A DNA stretch of 64,000 nucleotides from Palsa-744 sp963734815 (GCA_963734815.1 CAVTIH010000001.1:124001-188000), one strand, 5' to 3'. Positions 1-8,572 are shown, counted from the first letter of the stretch. The notes: a model not told the origin generated them from the sequence alone. Translations and numbers: made by a program.

Positions 1-1131
1 CGCGAGGTGGCTGCGCGCCTGCGGGCGCAGCTGCACCCCGGCGTGCTGCTAGCGCGGTTGGGCAGCGACGAGTACGCGATCCTCACCCCCCGGATCGAGC
101 GACTCGAGGAGGCCTTGGAGATCGCGGCGGTCGCCCAGGCGGCGCTGCAGGCGCCAGTGACAGTCGACGGGGTGGCGCTGAACGTCGAGGCGAGCATCGG
201 CATCGCGCTGGCACCCGATCACGCCAAAGCGGCCGACGAGCTGCTGCAGCGGGCCGACGTGGCGCTCGATCGCGCGCGCGTGCGCCGTGGGCGTGTGGAG
301 GTGTACTTGCCCGAGCGCGACCACTCCGGCGCGGAGCGGCTGGCGCTGCTGGGCGAGGTGCGCCCCGCGCTCGAGCGAGGCGAGTTCACGCTCTTCTACC
401 AGCCGCAGATCGCGCTGCGCACGGGACGCGTCACGGGGGTGGAGGCGCTGCTGCGCTGGCGCCACCCGCGGCAGGGCATGATCCCGCCGCTGCAGTTCAT
501 CTCGCTGATCGAGCAAACCGCGCTGGTGGGCCCGCTGACGCTGCACGTGATCGACCTCGCCCTGCGCCAGTCCACTCGCTGGCGGCAGGCGGGGCTGGAG
601 TTGGGAATGTCGGTGAACCTCTCCGCTCGCAACCTCCACGACCCCGAGCTGCCCGAGCAGATCGCCTCAGCGCTGGCGCGCCACGGGGTCCCGGCGGCGG
701 CACTCACGGTGGAGGTGACGGAGAGTGCGGCGATGGCCGACCCCGCCACGGCGGTGGGGGTGCTGGAGGCACTGCGCGCGCTGGGCGTGGGGGTGTCGAT
801 CGACGACTTTGGCAGCGGCAACGCCTCGATTGCCTATCTGGCGAAGCTGCCGGTGGGAGAGTTGAAGATCGACCGTTCGTTCGTCACCCCGATGTGCGAG
901 AGCCCCCGCGAGGAGGCGATCGTGCGCACCACGATCGACCTCGCCCGCCACCTCGGGCTGCACGTCGTAGCCGAGGGGATCGAGACCGTCGATGTGTGCG
1001 AGCGCCTGGCGGAGATGGGCTGCGACACGGGCCAGGGCTACCTGATCTCACGGCCCGCCCCGGCGGAGGAGCTCACCCCGTGGCTGGTCGGGCACATCGG
1101 CGAGGGTACGCTCGCGGCGTCCGGCAGCTGA
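1..1131 (+). CDS. EAL-domain c-di-GMP phosphodiesterase with degenerate GGDEF (5' partial)
   Basis: The reading frame is open at the left edge, so the N-terminus (any sensor or membrane region) is missing. The visible part starts inside a GGDEF domain whose signature reads GSDEY instead of GG[D/E]EF, which suggests weak or no cyclase activity. A complete EAL domain follows. Its signature is EALLRW, and the conserved residues are present: the Asn in SVNLSARNL, the Glu in VEVTES, the acidic pair in SIDDFGSG, the Lys in LKIDRSF, the Glu in AEGIET and the Gln in GQGYL. The likely role is hydrolysis of c-di-GMP to pGpG. The stop lies 19 bp before dtd on the same strand. Confidence 0.9.
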   Translation, partial: REVAARLRAQLHPGVLLARLGSDEYAILTPRIERLEEALEIAAVAQAALQAPVTVDGVALNVEASIGIALAPDHAKAADELLQRADVALDRARVRRGRVEVYLPERDHSGAERLALLGEVRPALERGEFTLFYQPQIALRTGRVTGVEALLRWRHPRQGMIPPLQFISLIEQTALVGPLTLHVIDLALRQSTRWRQAGLELGMSVNLSARNLHDPELPEQIASALARHGVPAAALTVEVTESAAMADPATAVGVLEALRALGVGVSIDDFGSGNASIAYLAKLPVGELKIDRSFVTPMCESPREEAIVRTTIDLARHLGLHVVAEGIETVDVCERLAEMGCDTGQGYLISRPAPAEELTPWLVGHIGEGTLAASGS

Positions 1132-1150
1132 CGCAATACCCTGACGCTCG

Positions 1151-1567
1151 ATGCGAGCGCTCGTGCAGAGAGTCACCCGTGCCGCGGTCGGTGTGGGCGG
1201 CCGCGAGGTGGCACGGATCGGGCCCGGGCTGCTGGTGTTGTTGGGGGTCGCCCACGACGACCAGCCCGCCACCGCCGAGCGGCTGGCGGCGAAGGTGCGC
1301 GCGCTGCGCATCTTCGCGGACGCGGAGGGGCGCATGAACGAGCCGCTGGGCGAGCGCGAGATCCTATGCGTCAGCCAGTTCACCCTCTACGGCGACGCCG
1401 CGCGAGGCAACCGCCCGAGCTTTGCCGCCGCGGCGGCGCCTACGCACGCCGAGCCGCTGTACGAGCGCTTCTGTGATGCGGCCGGTGCGGAGCGGGGGGT
1501 ATTCGGGGCGCAGATGGTTGTGGAGCTGGTCAACGACGGGCCGGTGACGCTGTTGCTGGAGGGGTGA
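1151..1567 (+). CDS. dtd: D-aminoacyl-tRNA deacylase
   Basis: The 138-residue product has the family N-terminus (MRALVQRVTRAAV) and both active-site blocks: SQFTLYGDAARGNRPSF in the middle and NDGPVTLLLE at the C-terminus. The enzyme removes D-amino acids (and Gly from tRNA-Ala) mischarged onto tRNAs, a cytosolic quality-control step. The length is close to the usual 145 or so. Its last 38 bases overlap the 3' end of the convergent Xre-type gene on the opposite strand. Confidence 0.95.
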   Translation: MRALVQRVTRAAVGVGGREVARIGPGLLVLLGVAHDDQPATAERLAAKVRALRIFADAEGRMNEPLGEREILCVSQFTLYGDAARGNRPSFAAAAAPTHAEPLYERFCDAAGAERGVFGAQMVVELVNDGPVTLLLEG

Positions 1568-1850
1568 CGGCTACCCGCGCGAGCCGTCGCGGCCGGCGCT
1601 GTTGAGGCACCGGGAGACTTTTGAGAAGCTCCCAGAACGAGTCGTCCTCGAACGCGTCGGCGAGGATCAGCAGCGTGAGCAGGCCCGGCTCGCATTCGCC
1701 GCGCTCAACGATGCCGATCGCGTTGCGGTGCAGACGCACCTTGTCCGCGTGCGCAAACGCTTCCTGCGAGCCTCGATCGGCGCGCAGCCTCGCAACCTTG
1801 ATGCCGAAGTCGTGCAGAATCGCGGCACGCTCCTCTGTATAGGTCCCCAT
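1530..1850 (-). CDS. Xre-type helix-turn-helix regulator
   Basis: The 106-residue protein has a compact HTH_3/Xre-like domain at about residues 16-70. The helices run through GIKVARLRADRGSQEAFAH and HRNAIGIVERGECEPGLLTL, the usual 'learn when and where to bind' layout, followed by a basic, Pro/Ala-rich tail. A GGAGG directly abuts the ATG, so the transcript may be leaderless or the ribosome site is poorly spaced. A TGA 21 bp upstream excludes a much longer product. The repeats at 1875-1959 lie just upstream and are a plausible autoregulatory operator. No toxin partner is adjacent on this strand. Confidence 0.75.
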   Translation of the reverse strand: MGTYTEERAAILHDFGIKVARLRADRGSQEAFAHADKVRLHRNAIGIVERGECEPGLLTLLILADAFEDDSFWELLKSLPVPQQRRPRRLARVAVTPPATASPARR

Positions 1851-1874
1851 CCTCCAGCACTCTAGAGTGTGTCA

Positions 1875-1959
1875 GACAGTTGTCTACATATTGCTGTATG
1901 TTGTCGTCTCTCATACAGCTATGTGTCTGGCGGACAATTGTCTGCCAATTTGCTGTATG
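1875..1959. promoter_or_regulatory. Operator-like repeats upstream of the Xre gene
   Basis: Two related blocks, at 1875-1900 and 1933-1959, each pair a palindrome (GACAGTTGTC and GACAATTGTC) with the word TTGCTGTATG 6-8 bp later. An inverted CATACAG at 1912-1918 forms a palindrome with the first CTGTATG across an 11-bp spacer. The blocks lie 25-109 bp upstream of the regulator's start and are AT-rich compared with their surroundings. This is the expected arrangement for a self-regulating Xre protein; the binding itself is inferred. Confidence 0.5.
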
Positions 1960-2074
1960 CTACCGCTCCAGCACACAGCAATGTGCCAACCATAATGAGC
2001 AGCCCCTGTTGTGCGCGTCTGCCACCCGACCGCCGACTGACGATCAGCGCTGCCCGTCGAACGAAGGAGCGACA

Positions 2075-2191
2075 GTGATACGACCACACGCGACCGACCT
2101 CCAAGCGACCGACCTCCAAGCGACCGACCTCCAAGCGACCGACCTCCAAGCGACCCAGCCGCCCCGCCGATGCCCAGGGCGGAGCGCCTGA
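2075..2191 (+). CDS. Small repeat peptide (leader-type), translationally coupled
   Basis: A GTG at 2075 has a strong AAGGAG ribosome site 7 bp upstream and opens a 38-codon frame. The peptide contains four tandem ATDLQ units, encoded by a 15-bp DNA repeat, and then a Pro/Arg-rich end. Its TGA overlaps the ATG of the DUF4160 gene as TGATG, the classic arrangement for translational coupling. It could be a short leader that sets expression of the downstream pair, or a small third component. No family was recognised. The repeat makes the frame's length variable in multiples of five residues. Confidence 0.5.
   Translation: MIRPHATDLQATDLQATDLQATDLQATQPPRRCPGRSA
2090..2149. repeat. 15-bp tandem repeat, four copies
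   Basis: Four perfect head-to-tail copies of GCGACCGACCTCCAA occupy 2090-2149, and a partial fifth copy follows. The unit is a multiple of three and stays in frame with the small peptide at 2075, encoding ATDLQ each time. Perfect identity between units suggests recent slippage expansion. Confidence 0.9.
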
Positions 2192-2460
2192 TGTCACGGA
2201 TCAGCGCGTTCCACGGGATCGTGATCTGGATGTACCACGACGAGCCACACCACACTGGCCGTCCACACTTCCACGCAATCTGCGCCGGCCACGAGGCCAC
2301 CGTCGATATCGAGAACCAGGCAATCCTCGCGGGGCGACTGCCGCCCCGCGATCGCCGACTGGTGAGCGAGTGGGCGAAGACGCGCCAGCCCGAGCTACGC
2401 GAGAATTGGGTCCGCGCCCGCCGGCACCAGCCGCTCGCCCCGATTGAGCCGCTGTGCTGA
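2191..2460 (+). CDS. DUF4160 family protein
   Basis: The sequence matches the DUF4160 pattern: SRISAFHGIVIWMYH near the start, then PHFHAICAGHEATVDIE, GRLPPRDRRLVSEWA and ENWVRAR. I chose the ATG at 2191 because GGAG stands 6-9 bp upstream and the family begins at this point; an ATG at 2170 adds seven atypical residues. DUF4160 genes are usually paired with DUF2442 genes, as here, and the pair is often predicted to be a toxin-antitoxin-like module. No biochemical function is established. The start overlaps the stop of the small repeat peptide. Confidence 0.85.
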   Translation: MSRISAFHGIVIWMYHDEPHHTGRPHFHAICAGHEATVDIENQAILAGRLPPRDRRLVSEWAKTRQPELRENWVRARRHQPLAPIEPLC

Positions 2461-2479
2461 ACGCTCTACCATTGCGGTC

Positions 2480-2737
2480 ATGCGCAGCACTCCACTGCTC
2501 ACCGAGGCCCAGCCGCTGGACGGGTACGCCGTCCATGTCCAGTTCGAGGACGACACCACGGCCGACGTAGATCTCTCCTACCTGCTCGACTACGGCGGCG
2601 TGTTTGAGCCGCTGCGCGACCCGACCTACTTCGCGCAACTGCGCGCGGACCCCGAGGCCGGCACGATCGTCTGGCCCAACGATGCCGACATCGCTCCCGA
2701 GACGCTGTACGCTGCCGCACGCCGTCACACGCATTGA
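2480..2737 (+). CDS. DUF2442 family protein
   Basis: This small acidic protein shows the DUF2442 layout: a basic/hydrophobic start (MRSTPLLTEAQPLDGYAVHV), then FEDDTTADVDLSYLL, GGVFEPLRDPTYFAQ and IVWPNDADIAPETLY. It begins 19 bp after the DUF4160 stop, consistent with a two-gene operon. I prefer the ATG at 2480; an in-frame start at 2444 would overlap DUF4160 and adds 12 unrelated residues. Its acidic nature and position fit an antitoxin-like partner, which is inference only. It converges on the MMPL gene with a 3-bp gap. Confidence 0.85.
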   Translation: MRSTPLLTEAQPLDGYAVHVQFEDDTTADVDLSYLLDYGGVFEPLRDPTYFAQLRADPEAGTIVWPNDADIAPETLYAAARRHTH

Positions 2738-2740
2738 GGC

Positions 2741-4978
2741 TCAGCGATGCGACGGTGACGCTGCCGCTGGAGTCTCCGCAGCGAGCTCCACGGCGGTGTC
2801 GCGGGCCTGAAAGAACTCCGCTCCCTCGATGCTGGTGTGTGGGACGATGCGCCCCAGCCAGCCCGGCATCCACCAGTTGACACGCCCCATCAGCAACATC
2901 AGCGCCGGCACCAGCAGGCAGCGCACGACCGTCGCGTCGAGGATCACGGCAACGGCGAGGCCGACCCCGAACTGCTTGATGGTCGGATCGCCGTTGAGCA
3001 CGAAGCTGCCGAACACAAACACCATGATGAATGCCGCGGAGGTGATCACGCGAGCGCTCGTGACGAGGCCGGAGACGACCGATTCGCGGTTGTCCTGGCC
3101 GGAGTTGACGTGCTCCTCGATCTGGCTGACGAGAAACACCTCGTAGTCCATCGACAGCCCGAACAGCACTGCGAACATGAACAACGGCACGTAGGAGACA
3201 ACCGGGACGGGCCCTTCGAGGCCGATCAAGCCACTCAACCACCCGTACTGGAAGATCGCGGTGAGCACGCCGTAGGCGGCGGCGATCGACAGCAGGTTCA
3301 TGATCGCCGCTTGCGCGGGAATTACGACAGTGCGGAACGCGAGGATCAGCAGCACGAAGCTGAGCGCGATCACCACCAGGATCTGCAGCGGCAGCTTTTC
3401 GGAGATGCGCGCGGCGAGGTCCACGAACCCGGCGGTGCTGCCGCCGACGTCCGCGTGCATGTCGGTGCCCTGTTCGGCCTTGGGGATCGTGCTGGAGCGC
3501 AGCCGTTCGACCAGCGCTTCGGTCGCTTTCTCGGCCGGTCCGGTCGTCGCGATCGCATTGAAGTAGGCGGTTGTGCCCGTCGAGCTCACCTGGACCTGAG
3601 TGACCGCGGCGACCCCGGGCGTGGTGGCGACGTCGTGCTGGAGGGTCTGCAGGCGCGGGTCTTCGGCGTTCTTGGCGGGGGACCCCAGCGACACCGCGAC
3701 GATCAGCGGCCCATTGACGCCCGGTCCGAAGCTCTTGGACAGCAGGTCGTACGCTTTGCGCGCCGTGGTCGAGGTGGAGAGCGCGGCGGTGTCTTGCTGG
3801 CCGAGCTCGAGCGACAGCAGCGGGATCATCAGCGGCAGCAGGATCGCCAGCGCCGCCAGGCCCGCGATCAGCGGGTGGCGCGCGATCTCGCCCGCCCATT
3901 TCGCCCACGCCCCCTGTTCGGTGGCGGCCTCGGGGCGCAGGTCGCGGTGGGGCGGGCGCACGCGCAGCGCATTGATCCGTGGACCGGCGATCGCGAGCGT
4001 GGCGGGCAGCAGGGTGAGCGAGGCGGACACCGCGACGACGACCGCGATGCCCGCCATCAGGCCCATCGTGGTGACCAGTGGAATACCGGCCACCGCGAGC
4101 GACACGAGCGCGATCGTCACGGTGCTGCCGGCGAAGAACACGGCGCCGCCCGAGGTGGCGGCGGCGCGCGCGATCGACTCGTCGTGGTCGAGTCCGTCCC
4201 CCAGTCCGCGGAAGTGACGCGTGACGATGAACAGCGCGTAGTCGATGCCCACGCCCAGTCCGATCATCGTCGCGAGCGTCGGCGCCACGCTGGGCACGGT
4301 CGTCACGTGGCCGAGCAGGCGGATGATCGCCAGTGAGGTGAGCAGCGCGAGGATCGCATTGAGGATCGGCAACAACATCGCGGCGATCGTCCCGAACGCG
4401 AACGTCAGGATCACCATCGCCGCGACGATCCCAATCAGCTCGCTGATCTCGGTGGAGGGCTTTGAGACCTTCTGACCGAGCTGGCCGCCGGTCTGCACCT
4501 CGAGGCCTGCCGCCCTGGCCGGGTTGGCGGCGTCGATGACCGTGTGCGCTTCACTCACCGACAGTTCGCCCGGGCTCTCGCTGAGTGTGACCGACAGGTA
4601 ACCGGTGGACTGGTCCCTGCTGAGCGCCGAGGCGCCCCGGGGCGTCAGCGGGTTGACGACCGACGCCACATGCGGCGCCTTCGCCACCGCGGCGGCCGCC
4701 TGGTTGACCGCGCTGGCGTAGCGGGATTCGGTGAGCTTGCCGTGCGCGGCGTGCAGCACAATCGGGCTGGAGCCGTTGGCCTGGTTGGGAAACGACTTGG
4801 CGAGCGTGTCGCTCGCGCGCTGGCTGTCGGTGCCTGGCAGCGACAGGTCTTCGCTCGTGGTTTCGCCTAGCGTGTGCGACACCGCGATCAGTGCCACCGC
4901 GGCCACCAGCCACACGCCGCAAACGACGAAGCGATGGCGGACGCAGAAGCGCCCTACGCCGTACAGCCTTCCTGTCAT
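2741..4978 (-). CDS. MMPL/RND-family membrane transporter
   Basis: The 745-residue protein has the MMPL architecture. One N-terminal membrane helix is followed by an extracytoplasmic domain (about 40-180), a helix bundle containing GLGVGIDYALFIVTRH, a second extracytoplasmic domain (about 395-540), and a second bundle containing GLSMDYEVFLVSQIEE. The paired GxxxDY motifs are the proton-relay signature of these exporters. Relatives export lipids or drugs in actinobacteria; the substrate here is unknown. The MFS gene 138 bp upstream on the same strand may be co-expressed. Confidence 0.9.
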   Translation of the reverse strand: MTGRLYGVGRFCVRHRFVVCGVWLVAAVALIAVSHTLGETTSEDLSLPGTDSQRASDTLAKSFPNQANGSSPIVLHAAHGKLTESRYASAVNQAAAAVAKAPHVASVVNPLTPRGASALSRDQSTGYLSVTLSESPGELSVSEAHTVIDAANPARAAGLEVQTGGQLGQKVSKPSTEISELIGIVAAMVILTFAFGTIAAMLLPILNAILALLTSLAIIRLLGHVTTVPSVAPTLATMIGLGVGIDYALFIVTRHFRGLGDGLDHDESIARAAATSGGAVFFAGSTVTIALVSLAVAGIPLVTTMGLMAGIAVVVAVSASLTLLPATLAIAGPRINALRVRPPHRDLRPEAATEQGAWAKWAGEIARHPLIAGLAALAILLPLMIPLLSLELGQQDTAALSTSTTARKAYDLLSKSFGPGVNGPLIVAVSLGSPAKNAEDPRLQTLQHDVATTPGVAAVTQVQVSSTGTTAYFNAIATTGPAEKATEALVERLRSSTIPKAEQGTDMHADVGGSTAGFVDLAARISEKLPLQILVVIALSFVLLILAFRTVVIPAQAAIMNLLSIAAAYGVLTAIFQYGWLSGLIGLEGPVPVVSYVPLFMFAVLFGLSMDYEVFLVSQIEEHVNSGQDNRESVVSGLVTSARVITSAAFIMVFVFGSFVLNGDPTIKQFGVGLAVAVILDATVVRCLLVPALMLLMGRVNWWMPGWLGRIVPHTSIEGAEFFQARDTAVELAAETPAAASPSHR

Positions 4979-5115
4979 CCGCCCTTGCCCCCTTCAGGTA
5001 GCCGTCAGCGGGCGCTCATCCTCGCGCGGTGGCCGGCGGTTGTCAAGGGGAGCTCCATCTTTACCGATAGTTGGGTCTTTTGATTTACCCGGGGTCCGGT
5101 GTCCCGCCGAGCGGC

Positions 5116-6600
5116 TCAAGCCCCAACCAGCTCGGCGTCGGGAGCGTCGGCGTGTGCCAGCTGGGCCGACTCCTCGGCGATCCGACGTGCGGTCGCGTTC
5201 GCCCAGCCTGTCGTGGAGAGCAGCCCGAGCGCGAGCACCGCGAGCCCACAGCCCGTGACGACCCACCACGCGGCGTGACTGGAGGCGACGAAGCCGGGCC
5301 CGACCGCGCCGAGCGCGGTCGCCGCGATCGCGCCCGCGATCGCCACCCCCAGGGTTTGCCCGACCTGGCGCGAGGTCGAGGCAACGGCGGCCGCGACGCC
5401 GGCCTGGGCGGACGGCATGCCGAGCACAGCGGTGGTGGTGATCGGCGGGTTGACCATGCCGAAGCCGATCCCGAAGATGACGTACGCCGGCAGCAGCGAG
5501 TCGAGCGGGGTGTGGGAGGTGAGCCCCGTCAGCAGCCCCCCGCCCAGCGCGATCCCGACCCCGCCCACGAGTAGTCCCGTACGGGGCCCGCGCCGGCCGA
5601 CCAGGCGCCCGGAGAGGGGCGCGAAGATCAGCGTCATCGCCGCGATCGGCAGTGTGTAGAGGCCAGCGGTGAAGGGCGAAAGGTGGCGGACCTCCTGCAG
5701 GTAGAGGGTGTTGAGGAACAGGAAGCTGCCAAGTGCCGCGAACGAGCACACCGCGATAGCGCTCGCGCTGGAGAAGGGGACGCTGCGGAAGAAGCGCAGT
5801 TCAAGTAGCGGTTCGGTGCGCCGCGACTCGTACGCCAGCAAGCCAACCAGGGCCGCTGCCGCGAACGCAAACAGGACGACGCTCTGCGTTGACACCCAGC
5901 CAGCCGAGGGCGCCTCGATGATCGCGTAGGTGAGCGACGCCAGCAGTGCGATCATCAGCACCTGGCCGACGGGATCGAGGCGCCGTGGGTGCGGCGCGCG
6001 GGACTCCGGAACGAAGCGCATCGTCAGCGCCAGCGCGGCGAGGCCGATGGGGATGTTGATCCAAAAGACCGCCCGCCACCCCGCCGACTGCACGAGCGCG
6101 CCACCGACCACGGGCCCCAGCGCCAGACTCAAGCCGACGGTGGCGCCCCACATCCCGATCGCCTGCGCCCGCTCGCGCGGATCGGTGAAGACGTTGCGGA
6201 TGATCGACATCGCCACCGGGTTGAGCATCGATCCGCCAACCGCCTGCAGCATGCGAAACGCAATCAGCCACCCCAGGGTCGGCGCCGCGCTGCACAGCAG
6301 CGACCCGAGCGTGAACAGCACCAGCCCGGTCTCGAAGACCCGCCGCCGGCCAAGACGGTCGCCCATCGACCCCGACAGCATCAGCAGGCTGGCGAGCACC
6401 AGCGTGTAGGCGTCCACGGTCCACTGCAGACCGGACACACCCGTATGCAGTTCGCGCCCGATCGAGGGCAGCGCCACATTCACGATCGTGTTGTCCAGCC
6501 CGACGATCAGCAGACTCATGCAGCAGATCGCAAGGATCAGCCGCCGCCGCGCACGGGACGGCTCGGGGGTAGGGTTCTCGGCCGCGCGCGCGTCGCTCAT
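5116..6600 (-). CDS. MFS drug exporter, DHA2 (EmrB/QacA) type
   Basis: The 494 residues are almost entirely membrane helices and fit the 14-TM DHA2 family. Helix 1 ends in LDNTIVNVALPSIGREL, the DHA2 motif D1. The motif A loop reads GSMGDRLGRRRVF, and motif C is GPVVGGALVQSAGWRAVFWINIPIG. It probably exports lipophilic compounds by proton antiport. The C-terminus is a short acidic tail. It lies upstream of the MMPL gene on the same strand; no regulator is adjacent. Confidence 0.9.
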   Translation of the reverse strand: MSDARAAENPTPEPSRARRRLILAICCMSLLIVGLDNTIVNVALPSIGRELHTGVSGLQWTVDAYTLVLASLLMLSGSMGDRLGRRRVFETGLVLFTLGSLLCSAAPTLGWLIAFRMLQAVGGSMLNPVAMSIIRNVFTDPRERAQAIGMWGATVGLSLALGPVVGGALVQSAGWRAVFWINIPIGLAALALTMRFVPESRAPHPRRLDPVGQVLMIALLASLTYAIIEAPSAGWVSTQSVVLFAFAAAALVGLLAYESRRTEPLLELRFFRSVPFSSASAIAVCSFAALGSFLFLNTLYLQEVRHLSPFTAGLYTLPIAAMTLIFAPLSGRLVGRRGPRTGLLVGGVGIALGGGLLTGLTSHTPLDSLLPAYVIFGIGFGMVNPPITTTAVLGMPSAQAGVAAAVASTSRQVGQTLGVAIAGAIAATALGAVGPGFVASSHAAWWVVTGCGLAVLALGLLSTTGWANATARRIAEESAQLAHADAPDAELVGA

Positions 6601-6777
6601 GTCTGGCTGGTGGGGCCGTTCACGGGTCTAGCAATAGCAAGGACCGGCCCGGAGCTCAGCCGACTCGCGGCGGAATGTGGCGGGCGCGCCGATTCCACGT
6701 GACGTGCCGCGCGGTAAAAGTGTCGTCGTGGCGGGCGAACCCGGAGACGACCGCTCTAGTGGGATGATGCGCGCTCC

Positions 6778-7407
6778 GTGAACTTGCCTCTCAGCTCCCC
6801 CGCCGAGGCCGCTGCTTCTGACCTGCGCGTAGAGGCTTACAAGGCTGTGCGCACACATGAGCTAATGCTCGACGAGGCTTCATCGAAGTTCGAGCACGCC
6901 GTTCTGACCGCGTTGATCGTCATCAATGGGGGTGCCCTCGTGGCTTTCCTTACCTTGCTTGGCGCGCTGCTCGGCAAGGCCAGCGAACGCCGGCCAGACT
7001 TGGCGTTTGCCGCGGTCGCAATCGTCGCATGGGCGCTCGGGCTGGTCGCCGCCGCATTCGCTGTCCGCTATGCGTCGAGCCGACAGAGCAGCATCTCCGC
7101 AGCCCAGCGGCTGATGCGCCAGGAGCTGGAGGACACGCTGTACTCCACGGAGATCGCCACGATCCTGAGGGGCGCCGAGCCCACGCAAGGTATGCCGATG
7201 AGCGCGACTACTTGGGTGCACTACGTGCGCTCACGTCTCTTCCGGCAACGGGGCGACCAGCCAGGGCCTATGAGCAGCCCGGATCGCCCACAGCTGCGCG
7301 CCATCGCTGGTGAGAACGCCAAGCGCCAGAGGCGAGCCTGGTGGCTCAGCGTCTTGTTGTTTGTGCTCGGGGCGGGGTTCGCGCTAATCGCCGTCCTGGC
7401 GGGCTAG
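6778..7407 (+). CDS. Hypothetical membrane protein with three TM segments
   Basis: The 209-residue protein of unknown family starts at GTG 6778, with no strong ribosome site upstream. A soluble, mixed-charge N-terminus (about 1-40) precedes two adjacent membrane helices (about 45-68 and 76-98). A cytosolic-looking loop rich in Arg and Gln follows, and then a final helix at the C-terminus (WWLSVLLFVLGAGFALIAVL). The layout resembles small membrane effector or scaffold proteins, but nothing specific supports a function. It stands alone between divergent and convergent neighbours. Codon use is slightly less GC-biased than in the flanking transporters. Confidence 0.7.
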   Translation: MNLPLSSPAEAAASDLRVEAYKAVRTHELMLDEASSKFEHAVLTALIVINGGALVAFLTLLGALLGKASERRPDLAFAAVAIVAWALGLVAAAFAVRYASSRQSSISAAQRLMRQELEDTLYSTEIATILRGAEPTQGMPMSATTWVHYVRSRLFRQRGDQPGPMSSPDRPQLRAIAGENAKRQRRAWWLSVLLFVLGAGFALIAVLAG

Positions 7408-7655
7408 CCCTTCTGGGCAAGAAGCGCGGGTGGGACGCGGAACCTGGCGGCCGTCGCTTTCTTCGGCGCCCCGCAGTGCTGGGTCCAGGTGCCTCCTTGC
7501 CGCGATCGATCCTCTCCTGCTCGCCAAGATGTCGAGTCGGCTATGCGGTGGCACTCAGCCGACCGGGGAGAGCCAGTCCACCGCAACGATCAGTCGCGCC
7601 GTCGCAGCTGCGCCAGTTCCGCCTGTGTTCCGTCATCATCGCCCTGGACGTCGTC

Positions 7656-8459
7656 TCATTTGATTGTGAGGATCTGTGGGTGGGTGGCGAGCAGTGTCTG
7701 TGTGAAGACGTAGTCGAAGGTGCCGAACGCGAGGAAGGACGCGACGACTGCTTGGTTGACGGCGCGGCCGACGCCCTCGGCGCCGCCGGAGGCGGCCATG
7801 CCCTTGTAGCAGCAGATGATCGAGATGAATGCTCCGTAGAGGGTGGCCTTCAGTGCGGAACCCCACATGTCGGTGGTGTTGGCGTTGGCGAAGAGTGTGT
7901 TCCAGAACGGCCCGAGTGGGTAGCCGTTGATGAGCTCGGCGAGCAGCCCGCCGAAGATGCCGAACAGGATCGCGTAGATGTTGAACAGGCCGGTGGCGAG
8001 CATCAGCGCGAGGAACCGGGGGACGACGAGGTTCTTGACAGGGTCAACGCCGAGGACTTGCAGCGCGTCGAGCTCTTCGCGAATCTTGCGCGCGCCGAGG
8101 TCGGCGGTGATCGCGGTGCCGGCCACTCCGGCGATGACGATCGCGGTTACGTCGGGGCCGAGCTCGCGGATCGAAGCGAGCACGAACAAGCCGCCGAGGC
8201 GGTCGAGGGCACCGAACAGCGTGAGGAAGTTCGCGCCCTGCAGGCCGGGTGCGGCGTAGTTGATGCAGATGGTTGAGATCATCAGCGGCAGCCAACAGAG
8301 GCGCAGCACGAACAGGAATTGCGAGACGAACTCGCCCCCGTAGGGGTAAGGCGGGCGCAGCGCGGAGGAGATCGTGCGGGCGGTGAGGAGCACAATGTCG
8401 CCGATTTCCTCCAGCAGTCTGGGATGCAGCGCGCGCTGTAGATGCGTCACTCTCGTCAT
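7656..8459 (-). CDS. MlaE/YrbE-type ABC transporter permease (orphan)
   Basis: The 267-residue protein is the MlaE permease fold. It has an N-terminal amphipathic helix and then five to six hydrophobic helices. The family loop ELGPDVTAIVIAGVAGTAITADLGARKIREELDAL is plain, followed by DPVKNLVVPRFLALML. In actinobacteria, YrbE proteins occur in pairs within mce operons that move lipids through the envelope. Here there is neither a second permease nor any MCE protein, and no ATPase nearby, so partners must be encoded elsewhere. The 248 bp on its 3' side (7408-7655) holds no feature I can support. Confidence 0.85.
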   Translation of the reverse strand: MTRVTHLQRALHPRLLEEIGDIVLLTARTISSALRPPYPYGGEFVSQFLFVLRLCWLPLMISTICINYAAPGLQGANFLTLFGALDRLGGLFVLASIRELGPDVTAIVIAGVAGTAITADLGARKIREELDALQVLGVDPVKNLVVPRFLALMLATGLFNIYAILFGIFGGLLAELINGYPLGPFWNTLFANANTTDMWGSALKATLYGAFISIICCYKGMAASGGAEGVGRAVNQAVVASFLAFGTFDYVFTQTLLATHPQILTIK

Positions 8460-8559
8460 GTTGCGCCCGCGAGCGTGTCCTGTCGCTCAGCCACGTCCCT
8501 GTATAAGGTCATTAACATGGTCATTGACACTATTGGGATAGTCTACTAGAACACCGGTA

Positions 8560-8572
8560 CTTCTGTCAGAAG
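8560..8572. other. Short perfect palindrome upstream of chrA
   Basis: CTTCTG-T-CAGAAG forms perfect 6-bp arms with a single central base. It lies in the AT-richer divergent region between the MlaE-type permease and the chromate transporter, 127 bp before the preferred transporter start. It could be a protein-binding site; nothing else supports a role. Confidence 0.25.

Noticed and set aside
49..639. Long minus-strand open frame opposite the EAL gene
   Set aside because: It is a high-GC shadow of the EAL coding frame with no recognisable motif or ribosome site.
2837..4336. A 499-codon plus-strand open frame opposite the MMPL gene
   Set aside because: Its composition is dominated by Arg, His, Gln and Asp, typical of an antisense frame, while the opposite strand encodes a clear MMPL transporter.
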